In this document: positions 1 to 7,503 of the stretch, in pieces
Layout: every line of letters begins with the position of its first letter
Numbering within the stretch: the stretch's first letter is position 1
Assembly (NCBI RefSeq): GCF_002954445.1
Contig: NZ_MQWA01000001.1
Coordinates: forward strand, 2,052,733 to 2,116,732
DNA: 64,000 nt
From: Rubritalea profundi
GTDB taxonomy: Bacteria; Verrucomicrobiota; Verrucomicrobiia; Verrucomicrobiales; Akkermansiaceae
Reading direction: 5' to 3'
The notes under the pieces: generated by a model
What the model was told of the DNA's origin: nothing
Seen by the model: the letters and a program-made list of their open reading frames with translations, nothing else
Database searches by the model: none
Position numbers and translations under genes: made by a program

Positions 1-1
1 G

Positions 2-55
2 CGTGCTGATTTAGATGCTCGCATGGCAAAGCTGAAAGAGATTTCTAGCTGGTAG
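2..55 (+). CDS. C-terminal end of an unidentified protein
   Basis: An open frame enters from the left edge and ends at TAG 53-55, giving only 17 residues (RADLDARMAKLKEISSW). A strong terminator-like hairpin follows 16 bases after the stop, which supports a real gene end. The piece is too short to assign a family. It converges with the ABC ATPase on the other strand, so that ATPase has no same-strand partner immediately downstream. Confidence 0.5.
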   Translation, partial: RADLDARMAKLKEISSW

Positions 56-71
56 AAATAAACTTTTTAGG

Positions 72-102
72 CCTCACCATTGTGAATGATGGTGGGGTTT
101 TT
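72..102 (+). terminator. Rho-independent terminator between convergent genes
   Basis: The stem CCTCACCAT pairs with ATGGTGGGG (nine pairs, one of them G-U) around an eight-base loop and is followed by five T. It sits 16 bases past the stop of the left-edge gene and 19 bases before the stop of the minus-strand ABC gene. Confidence 0.8.
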
Positions 103-121
103 GTGTTTAGGGGGAGGGGGC

Positions 122-922
122 TTAAGCCTCAGTTAGGAGGTGGGGTATGGCTTCTAGTAGCCGCTTGGTGTAGGCGTGCTCAGGTTGGTTGAAGACGCGC
201 TCCGAATCACCGTATTCGACGATTTCTCCCTTGTGCATGACAGCGATGTTATCTGCTAAATACCGTACTACCGAAAGGTCGTGTGAGATGAAGATCATCG
301 TGAGGTTGAGATCTCGTCGCAAGTCTAACAGGAGGTTGAGTATCTGCGATTGAATAGAGACGTCCAGTGCTGAGACTGGCTCGTCAGCGATAATGAGTTT
401 TGGCTCTGGGGCGAGAGCTCGGGCGATGGCGATTCTTTGACGTTGGCCGCCAGAAAATTCATGCGGGTACTTCTGCATGAATGAGGGGTCGAGTCCACAG
501 CGCTCCATTAGCGTTATGACGGCCTCAGTGAGCTTCGTCTTGTTTTTCCTGAGTTTAGGGTGGCGTTGGGTGATGGCCTCAGAAAGGGTGGAGAAGACTG
601 TCATGCGCGGGTTGAGCGAGGCGTATGGGTCTTGGAAGATCATTTGAAAATCGAGGCGGTGCTTACGCACTTCGTTTTTCCGGAGGCTGGTGAGATTGAT
701 GTCTTCCAGTGTGATCTCTCCTTCGGTAGCGGGGATGAGCTGCATGATGGTGCGGGATAGAGTAGATTTCCCGCAGCCGGATTCACCAACAAGCCCAAGA
801 ATTTCGCCGTCAGCAATGGAGAGCGTGACGCCATTCACCGCTTTGACCGTATCCACCTGTTTAGTGAAGATGAGGCCTTTTTTGATTGGGAAATGCGTTT
901 TTACGTCCTTGAGTTCGAGCAT
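122..922 (-). CDS. Oligopeptide/dipeptide-type ABC transporter ATP-binding protein
   Basis: This 266-residue protein is a cytoplasmic ABC ATPase of the OppF/DppF type, which powers peptide or related solute import. Visible motifs are Walker A GESGCGKST (about residue 46), the signature SGGQRQR (about 157) and Walker B LIIADEPVSALD followed by the switch histidine in FISHD. The end HAYTKRLLEAIPHL is the start of the usual C-terminal oligopeptide extension, so the protein is shorter than the usual ~320-330 residues. It starts 36 bases after proS on the same strand and may be cotranscribed with it. No permease, binding protein or second ATPase lies nearby, so the substrate cannot be inferred. 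Confidence 0.88.
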   Translation of the reverse strand: MLELKDVKTHFPIKKGLIFTKQVDTVKAVNGVTLSIADGEILGLVGESGCGKSTLSRTIMQLIPATEGEITLEDINLTSLRKNEVRKHRLDFQMIFQDPYASLNPRMTVFSTLSEAITQRHPKLRKNKTKLTEAVITLMERCGLDPSFMQKYPHEFSGGQRQRIAIARALAPEPKLIIADEPVSALDVSIQSQILNLLLDLRRDLNLTMIFISHDLSVVRYLADNIAVMHKGEIVEYGDSERVFNQPEHAYTKRLLEAIPHLLTEA

Positions 923-958
923 GGGTGAGTTGGGTTTTAGTTATTAGGGGTGGCGCTA

Positions 959-2470
959 TTAGTAACTACGTCCCCAAATGGCGCGGGTTTTGGTCGGTTT
1001 GCCAGTGAGGATACAAGGTGATTCTTCTCCGTCTTGCTGATCGAGTGGGAGACAGCGGATGGCGATTTTGTGCTTCTTGCTGAGAGTTTCCTCTTCCTCT
1101 GTGGTGCCAGCCCAAGGGGTGACGAGCCAGCCTGGGGATTCGCAGCTCCAGTGTTTTTCAAAGGTCGCTGGGTCTGAGCAGTCCTGTGTGTTAGCGTCGC
1201 GGAATGTTGCGGCGCGTTCGAGCAGTGTGTCTTGAATCTCCTGTAGGGTGCTCTCTACATTTTGTAAGAACTCTTCTTTGGCTAGGAATGCTTTCTCGTT
1301 AGATGGCTGATCGCGTCTTTGGAGGCAGACTTTGCGGCTCTCTAGATCGCGTGGTCCGATTTCGATGCGGATGGGCGCGCCTTTCTTGACCCACTCCCAC
1401 TTTTTCCCGCGAATGTCGCGCTTGTCGACGAGAACTCTGAGAGGCTCACCGTGGAAGTCTTTGCTGCGTAAAGTTTGAGCAAGGGCTTCACAGGCGTCGA
1501 TGACTGCATCGCGGGTGTCTTCTTTCGGAGTGACCGGGATGATGACGATTTGTTGGGAGGCTACACGTGGAGGCATGATGAGTCCGTCGTCATCAGAGTG
1601 TGCCATGATGAGTGTGCCTATCAGGCGTGTGGAGACGCCCCAAGAGGTGGTCCATGCGTGCTGGGTGGAGCCGTCGCGGCCAGTGAAAGAGATGTCTTGA
1701 ACCTTGGAGAAGTTTTGTCCGAGGAAATGGGAGGTGCCAGCTTGGATTGCTTTTTTATCCTGCACCATCGCTTCGACGGTGAGGGTCATGTCTGCACCGG
1801 GGAAGCGCTCGGCTTCTGATTTTTCACCTGGGATAGTTGGGATGGCGAGATGCTCGCGAAGGAATTTTTCGTAAATGGCATGCATTTGACGGGTTTCATC
1901 GAGGGCTTCCTGTTTCGTCTCGTGGGCAGTGTGGCCTTCTTGCCAAAGGAATTCTGCTGTGCGAAGGAACATGCGGGTGCGCATTTCCCAGCGCATGACG
2001 TTTGCCCATTGGTTGATGAGGAGTGGGAGATCGCGGTAGGATTCGGTCCAACGTGAGAAAGCGGCTCCGATGATAGTCTCAGAGGTCGGGCGGATGACGT
2101 ATGGCTCAGTGAGTTTGCCGGCTGGCTCCATTTTTGTGGTGCCATCATCTTGCTTGATCGCTTCTAAGCGGTGGTGTGTGACCACGGCGCATTCTGTGGC
2201 AAAGCCCTCCGCGCATTCTGCTTCTTTTTCAAAGTGGGAAAGTGGGATGAGGAGTGGGAAGTAGGCGTTCTGGTGGCCAGTTTGCTTAAAATATTTATCA
2301 AGCTGCTGCTGGATGTTTTCCCAGAGTGCGTAGCCCCAAGGCTTGATGATCATGCATCCACGCGTTTCTGAGTTCTCAGCTAGGTCAGCACCTTTGATAA
2401 CTTGCTGGTACCATTCTGGGAAGTCTTCTGAGCGCGTTGGTTGTATCGCTGTTTTCGCTTGCTTAGCCAT
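959..2470 (-). CDS. proS: Prolyl-tRNA synthetase, archaeal/eukaryotic-like (type 3)
   Basis: This 503-residue class II aminoacyl-tRNA synthetase charges tRNA-Pro. Residues YVIRPTSET, MRWEMRTRMFLRTAEFLWQEGHTAH and GVSTRLIGTLIM are the class II catalytic core (motifs 1-3). An anticodon-binding domain (VTPKEDTRDAV onward) and a zinc-like C-terminal domain ending in RAIWGRSY follow. There is no INS editing insertion between motifs 2 and 3, and the C-terminus ends in Tyr, both typical of the archaeal/eukaryotic ProRS form rather than the longer bacterial form. The ATG lies in a clean context, and the next gene upstream is divergent (2646). Confidence 0.95.
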   Translation of the reverse strand: MAKQAKTAIQPTRSEDFPEWYQQVIKGADLAENSETRGCMIIKPWGYALWENIQQQLDKYFKQTGHQNAYFPLLIPLSHFEKEAECAEGFATECAVVTHHRLEAIKQDDGTTKMEPAGKLTEPYVIRPTSETIIGAAFSRWTESYRDLPLLINQWANVMRWEMRTRMFLRTAEFLWQEGHTAHETKQEALDETRQMHAIYEKFLREHLAIPTIPGEKSEAERFPGADMTLTVEAMVQDKKAIQAGTSHFLGQNFSKVQDISFTGRDGSTQHAWTTSWGVSTRLIGTLIMAHSDDDGLIMPPRVASQQIVIIPVTPKEDTRDAVIDACEALAQTLRSKDFHGEPLRVLVDKRDIRGKKWEWVKKGAPIRIEIGPRDLESRKVCLQRRDQPSNEKAFLAKEEFLQNVESTLQEIQDTLLERAATFRDANTQDCSDPATFEKHWSCESPGWLVTPWAGTTEEEETLSKKHKIAIRCLPLDQQDGEESPCILTGKPTKTRAIWGRSY

Positions 2471-2645
2471 ATAGAGGATGGTTTAGCGTTGGAATTACAT
2501 TTTCGCAAGGGTGGATGGAGCCGAATTTGAATTATCGCGAGATATCAATAATGATTCATCTGACCAGATCTTTCATGTTTTTGTATATTTATCCTCGCCA
2601 AGTGGGGTTCGGCTCCGTTAGTTCTAAGGGAAGTCCTATTTACCT

Positions 2646-3278
2646 ATGAAAAAATCCAAACTCAAAATGCTGTTTTCAACAGCCGCACTTTTAGCTCTTT
2701 CCATGGCTGCGCCCGTGAATGCTCAAGCAGGGAGAGTGGAAGCGTCGGACCCTCAATTTAATAACATAGTGTCGCCAGAGTTAGGCGGCAATACTGGGTT
2801 TAAGAAATGGAAGCCCAAAGATTGGCTTGAGGCTGAGGTGAAGTTTCGGGTGGAGATGCCAAAGACCTATAAACAAAAGTATGTAGATAGTGTGACTGTG
2901 AAATGGTATGTGGCGATAGAGAATCCAACTGGGGCAGGCTACGCAATGCTAGAGAAGGAAGTGGAGTATGTGAATGTTCCTGTTGGCGAGGATGTCCACT
3001 CTTCAGTTTATTTGTCTCCATCAGCCATCATGAGAATTAGTGGTAGTGAGCGCGCTAGCAAAAGAGTAGTGAGCCACGTTGGGGGTGAGATTTTAGTGAA
3101 TGGGACTTCGCTGAAGATTAACAAGGGTCGTTACTTTACCTCTAAAGGTAAAATTGGCTGGTGGGTCAGCAGTAAGCTTTCTCGAAACGACAGCATCCCT
3201 CTCTTGAATAAGAACGAAACACCCTTCAAGTTTTTGTGGTGGGATCGTTATGCTGAAATCAAGCCTGAACGTCGCTAG
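2646..3278 (+). CDS. Secreted Amuc_1102-like component of the pilus-like cluster
   Basis: This 210-residue protein has a clear Sec signal peptide: KKSK, a hydrophobic run LFSTAALLALSMAAP, then a VNAQA cleavage-like site near residue 27. The mature part is predicted mostly beta (SVTVKWYVAIENP, VEYVNVPVGEDVH). I place it as the counterpart of Amuc_1102 because it directly precedes the PilM-like gene as in my memory of Akkermansia, and because of its size and the opening ASDPQFNNIVSPELGGN. It is probably periplasmic or surface-exposed. It heads the cluster, 77 bases before the PilM gene, with an imperfect hairpin (CTCAC/GTGAG) near 3301-3320 between them. Its function is not established. Confidence 0.75.
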   Translation: MKKSKLKMLFSTAALLALSMAAPVNAQAGRVEASDPQFNNIVSPELGGNTGFKKWKPKDWLEAEVKFRVEMPKTYKQKYVDSVTVKWYVAIENPTGAGYAMLEKEVEYVNVPVGEDVHSSVYLSPSAIMRISGSERASKRVVSHVGGEILVNGTSLKINKGRYFTSKGKIGWWVSSKLSRNDSIPLLNKNETPFKFLWWDRYAEIKPERR

Positions 3279-3355
3279 GCGGAATTAATTTTTGGATGGG
3301 CTCACTTCGTTTTCGTGAGTCCTAGAGGATACACTTTTAAAATAATTATACAATT

Positions 3356-5191
3356 ATGGCTGATCCACAGTCTATTATAACACTCAATATTGGCTCACAG
3401 ACAGTGAGTATGGGGCATTTCTCTCGTTCTAAGAACGGAGGCTTGATCCTAAAGGCCTACGAGACGACAGGAATTCTTGCTGATCCATCTGCCGAAATGA
3501 CACGTCTTCCACAGGTGCGATTGGCAGTGAGCGAGCTAGCTAGTAAGTTAGGCCTGAATAAGGATAAGGTCGATTACGCAATTTCAGGTCAATCGGTCTT
3601 CACGCGCTTTGTGAAGTTGCCGATGCTGGAGGACGATGACCTCGAGCAGTTGGTCGCATTCGAGGCTCAGCAGCATGTACCATTTCCTATCAATGAAGTG
3701 ATCTGGGATTGGCAGTTACTCGAGTCACCAGGCTCTGAACGTGAGGTCGTTCTCGTCGCTATCAAAGGGGATGCTCTGGATGAACTCAATGACTGTGTTA
3801 CTGACTCGGGTCTTAAGACTGGAGATGTAGACACCGCGCCAATGGCTCTAGCCAATGCATTTCTTTATAACTACGGAGACATTGGAGAGACTAGCCTATT
3901 GATCGACATCGGAGCACGTACTAGTAATCTTATTTATGTGGAAGGTAAGCGTGTGTTTACCCGGAGTATCGCTATCGGCGGAGCTGCGATCACTAGCGCT
4001 ATTTCTAAGGAGTATAATGTGCCATACATCGAGGCCGAGTCTCAAAAGGTGTCTAACGGCATGGTTGCTCTCGATACGCGGCATACATCAAGCATGGATG
4101 AGCTCACTGGAGCGCTGGCATCCTGTATTCGTACTTCTCTCAATCGTATGCCCGCGGAAATCGCGCGGACCACCAATTTCTACCGTAGCCAGCATGGCGG
4201 CAGCGCTCCTACGCGAGTCTTCCTCGCCGGAGGTGGATCTAACCTCCCTCGAGTTGGAGATTTCTTCCAGCAGAAGCTTCGTTTGCCAGTGGAGTATTTC
4301 AACCCACTTAAGCGAATTTCAGTAGGCCAAGAAATTGACGTGGATAAGGTGTCCGCACAGGCGCACCAGCTTGGTGAGCTTGTAGGTGTGGCACTACGCT
4401 CTATCGATAGCGCTCTAGTAAGTATTGATTTAGTTCCTGAAGTGGTTCAGAGCGAACGTGATGAGACTCGCCGCCGTCCATTTTTGATTGGCGCCGCCGC
4501 TGTTACTTTGGCTGCGTTTGCTACTTTGTATAACTCTAACTCGATGAAAGCGGGTGATGCTGAACGTAAGCTTAAAATTGTAAGCGAGCGCATTGACGGA
4601 CTCAATGACTTTGCTGAACCGATAGAAGACGAAGTCAAGCGAGAGGCAGTAATTCAGGAGTTTTCTGATCAATTTGTGCAGGCGCATTACGGACAAAGAT
4701 ATTGGCTGGAAGTGGTTGATGATCTTAAGCAACGCTTTGGTCATACTCATGTTTGGGTTACAGATGTGAGCCCTTTGATTAACTATCAAGTGGGTAGCGA
4801 GAAGCCCGCTGAGGAAGCCGTTCGTGGCGATTTTGCTGATTTACAGTATGGCGTCTCTGGGGTGATTGAGCCAAAGCTGGATGAGCCTGAGTTTTTGGCA
4901 CGAAATCGACCGAATAGGAATTATGTGGCACCTGAAATAAACGCTGTCAGAATCAAGGGTCTCTGGCGTGGATTTGGTGGCGCATCACGGGTGAACGATC
5001 TCGTTAAGATGCTTACATCCGAATCACATTTTTTCACTCTTGAAGTTGAAGATAAAAGTGGCAATAGGCCAGTAACAAGAACACTCACAGCTTCTGAATA
5101 CTCCGAAACTGAGAGTATGCTGAAGGAAGGCGATTTTGCGGCAACATTCACAGTGACCATACCACTTAAGAAACCATTACCTCTCCGATAA
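3356..5191 (+). CDS. pilM: PilM-PilN-like fusion protein (Amuc_1101 type)
   Basis: The 611-residue protein begins with an actin-like PilM ATPase domain (about 1-350). Visible landmarks are ITLNIGSQTVSMG, VAFEAQQHVPFPINEVIWDWQ, LLIDIGARTSNLIYVEG and RVFLAGGGSNLP, the phosphate- and nucleotide-binding segments of this family. A single hydrophobic segment (FLIGAAAVTLAAFATLY, about 378-394) then leads to a ~215-residue C-terminal region with a coiled-coil-like start, resembling PilN. Free PilM is only about 350 residues, so this looks like PilM fused to an inner-membrane PilN-like part. It should couple the cytoplasmic ring to the periplasmic alignment complex. It ends 4 bases before the next gene, so the block is an operon. 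Confidence 0.88.
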   Translation: MADPQSIITLNIGSQTVSMGHFSRSKNGGLILKAYETTGILADPSAEMTRLPQVRLAVSELASKLGLNKDKVDYAISGQSVFTRFVKLPMLEDDDLEQLVAFEAQQHVPFPINEVIWDWQLLESPGSEREVVLVAIKGDALDELNDCVTDSGLKTGDVDTAPMALANAFLYNYGDIGETSLLIDIGARTSNLIYVEGKRVFTRSIAIGGAAITSAISKEYNVPYIEAESQKVSNGMVALDTRHTSSMDELTGALASCIRTSLNRMPAEIARTTNFYRSQHGGSAPTRVFLAGGGSNLPRVGDFFQQKLRLPVEYFNPLKRISVGQEIDVDKVSAQAHQLGELVGVALRSIDSALVSIDLVPEVVQSERDETRRRPFLIGAAAVTLAAFATLYNSNSMKAGDAERKLKIVSERIDGLNDFAEPIEDEVKREAVIQEFSDQFVQAHYGQRYWLEVVDDLKQRFGHTHVWVTDVSPLINYQVGSEKPAEEAVRGDFADLQYGVSGVIEPKLDEPEFLARNRPNRNYVAPEINAVRIKGLWRGFGGASRVNDLVKMLTSESHFFTLEVEDKSGNRPVTRTLTASEYSETESMLKEGDFAATFTVTIPLKKPLPLR

Positions 5192-5195
5192 AACC

Positions 5196-6314
5196 ATGAG
5201 CTGGATACAGGAAAATAAATTTACGGCCGCTCTAGCAGGGGTCACCGCAGTTGGTTCAATCGCACTCATTTCCCTAGCGATGGGGAAAGGCGATGATATC
5301 GCTTCTGCACAGGCAAAATTGAAGAAAGCTCTCAGGAATGAGAAGAGTATTCAGAGTGTGCAGCCCTTTCCAAATAGAGAAAATTTGGAGCAAAAGCAAT
5401 CGACTGTGAACGATTACGAAAAAGGTGCAAGTGACCTGCAACGTCAATTCGCGGCATATCGCCCGAAAGCTGAAGAGGTTGAAGACTTTGCGTCAGATAA
5501 GTTCAGTGCAATCGTGAGTAGCTACCGCAACCGCTTAAATAAGAAATTTAAGAAGAATGAAGTCGAGTTGCCAGATCAATGTGTCTACGGTTTTGAGACT
5601 TACGCTAATAAGTTTCCTCGTTTCGAAGCTACGGGTGAGCTAAGTTATCAGATCAAAGCGATGGAGTGGTTGTTTGCCAAGTTGGCGAGCAATGAGCCCG
5701 AAGCGCTATTGAATGTAGTGCGCGCTAAATTTGATTTAGAGTCGGCACCAGTATCTGCCGGAAAAGCCAAAAAGGGCAAAAAGGGCAAAAACGTAAAGGC
5801 TGTTGTGAAAGAGCCTGCATACTATGTCATGCCGCTTGAGTTGTCATTCCGATCCGATGAGAAAGGGCTCTCAAATTTCCTGGAAGATATAGCTAACACG
5901 GATAAGTACCCATTCGTTATTCGCTCCATACGTATACAGAATGAGCGCATGACTCCACCTACGCAAGGTGATGCGAAGTTTGAGTCAGCAGCTCCTGCGG
6001 CGGGTGCTAATGATGCCTTTGGTTTTGCTGCTGATTTCCTCATCGATGATGATGGCGCTGAGGGAGATGGAGCTGCCGCTGCTGAGGATGCTGGAGCTCC
6101 AGTTCCAGCCGCGGCCGATGTGCCGATGGTAGGCTCCGATAGTGATGATACGCACCTGTTGAAGCCAGTTCTTGGTGATGAAAAGGTGAATGTCTTCCTC
6201 AAGCTTGATCTAATCTTATTGAATCAGTCGTTTGTGCTGACTCTTGATGAGCTTGAAGAGCTTGAAGAGCTTGAAGAAAAGGCAAAAATTGAACAATCTA
6301 GCTCAGCTAGCTAA
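5196..6314 (+). CDS. Amuc_1100-like inner-membrane/periplasmic pilus component
   Basis: This 372-residue protein has an N-terminal membrane anchor (ALAGVTAVGSIALISLAMG, about 12-31), a coiled-coil-like stretch (about 35-100) and a periplasmic domain with PilO-like character. It is longer than Amuc_1100 (about 317 residues). The extra length is low-complexity: a Lys-rich insert AGKAKKGKKGKNVKAV near 189, an Ala/Gly/Asp-rich stretch around 267-310, and a C-terminal run of LEE units encoded by tandem GAGCTTGAA copies at 6249-6278. The opening MSWIQENKF resembles the next protein's MSWLKENYE, suggesting related anchors. Assignment rests on order, size and topology; the known family is a PilN/PilO-like partner of PilM. 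Confidence 0.78.
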   Translation: MSWIQENKFTAALAGVTAVGSIALISLAMGKGDDIASAQAKLKKALRNEKSIQSVQPFPNRENLEQKQSTVNDYEKGASDLQRQFAAYRPKAEEVEDFASDKFSAIVSSYRNRLNKKFKKNEVELPDQCVYGFETYANKFPRFEATGELSYQIKAMEWLFAKLASNEPEALLNVVRAKFDLESAPVSAGKAKKGKKGKNVKAVVKEPAYYVMPLELSFRSDEKGLSNFLEDIANTDKYPFVIRSIRIQNERMTPPTQGDAKFESAAPAAGANDAFGFAADFLIDDDGAEGDGAAAAEDAGAPVPAAADVPMVGSDSDDTHLLKPVLGDEKVNVFLKLDLILLNQSFVLTLDELEELEELEEKAKIEQSSSAS

Positions 6315-6331
6315 CCTTACTTTTTAGAAAA

Positions 6332-7378
6332 ATGTCTTGGCTAAAAGAAAATTATGAAAAGGCGGCGCTCGGTGGAGCAGCAGCTATATTGGTTGGCGTC
6401 GTGGCCACGAGTTTCCTCGGTGAAGACGGGGGGCCTAGTGCTAAAGCTCTACCGGCGGATATTGACAATAGTCCTGGTGAGGAGTTACTCGCGGAGATGG
6501 CTGCGGTGTTAGAAGCTCGTGAGAAATCAGCTGAAATTCGTCCGAAATTAATTGATGGACGTGAGGTTGATTTATTCGTAGGTCAGCCACTCTACATGGC
6601 TGATGGATCCCTTGACCCAGTTGATATTTATGAGGGTCCAAACGTTCATAAAGGTATCACTAATAAGTGGTGGCGCGAGCACAGTATTGATCTAAGTTTT
6701 GCGAATGCGCCCGAGCGCGATCAAGATAAGGATGGTTTTACTAACCGTGAAGAGTTCGATGCGCAGACGGATCCAACAGATAAGGCTTCGTACCCATCCC
6801 CGCTGGTTAAAATTGTTGGTGAAAGCGTGGATGTTTTCAAGATGCAGATGCGCTGGAGCTCCTTTGACGAGAGCTCTATCACGATTTACTACCAAGACAC
6901 CAAGCCCACTCGCACTTTCAGTGAGCGTGTAAAACATGGGGCTTCGTTCTTTGTTAAAGAAGGAATGGATCCCAATAATCGTTTCGTGCTCGCATCTGGA
7001 TCTGCCAAAAAGGCTGGTCCTAACGGACGTGAGCAGGATACTTACGAAGTAGAAGATACCACGCCGCGCTTCAAAGGCACAGCTAAGCAGAACTTCACTT
7101 TGTTCCGCAGCGGTCCAAAAACTGGAGGCTTCAACGAAATCCAAGATCGCTCAGTGACCCTAACTTTGCACGCTCTCGGCCAAGAAGGATCCAGTTTTGT
7201 GGTCAAGGAACTCGAGAAATTTTCGCTCCCCTATGACCCAAAGGCGAAGAATGGCCCCTATCAGGTCACAAAAATCGAACCAATTGTTGGACAGGCCGAC
7301 GTGTTCACTGTCGAAATTGTTTGGCGTTTCGATGGTGGGTTAGAGGCTAAAACTCTTATTGTTCATAAGAAAAAATAG
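6332..7378 (+). CDS. Amuc_1099-like membrane-anchored periplasmic protein
   Basis: This 348-residue protein has an N-terminal anchor (AALGGAAAILVGVVATSFLG, about 11-30) and a long periplasmic part. Residues about 130-155 hold DQDKDGFTNREEFDAQTDP, a calcium-binding loop of the thrombospondin type 3/EF-hand kind, with acidic residues at alternating positions. The remainder is predicted beta-rich (VFKMQMRWSSFD, VFTVEIVWRFDGG). It lies 17 bases after the Amuc_1100-like gene and before the secretin, matching the third position of the Akkermansia cluster. A PilP/PilO-like bridge between inner-membrane complex and secretin is an inference from position. The calcium site suggests a structural metal. 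Confidence 0.72.
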   Translation: MSWLKENYEKAALGGAAAILVGVVATSFLGEDGGPSAKALPADIDNSPGEELLAEMAAVLEAREKSAEIRPKLIDGREVDLFVGQPLYMADGSLDPVDIYEGPNVHKGITNKWWREHSIDLSFANAPERDQDKDGFTNREEFDAQTDPTDKASYPSPLVKIVGESVDVFKMQMRWSSFDESSITIYYQDTKPTRTFSERVKHGASFFVKEGMDPNNRFVLASGSAKKAGPNGREQDTYEVEDTTPRFKGTAKQNFTLFRSGPKTGGFNEIQDRSVTLTLHALGQEGSSFVVKELEKFSLPYDPKAKNGPYQVTKIEPIVGQADVFTVEIVWRFDGGLEAKTLIVHKKK

Positions 7379-7503
7379 CATCCACTGTTAGTGAATCAGG
7401 CAAAGATAAAAATTAAATTAATAAAAATTTTCACAGAAATTGAAAGTTTCTGAAAAAAGAGCTTCACAAGCCCCCCTAAATTAGAAGAACCTACACACCA
7501 ATC

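Noticed and set aside
4430-4789. 119-codon minus-strand frame inside the PilM gene
   Set aside because: Shadow of a well-supported gene; no domain or start context.
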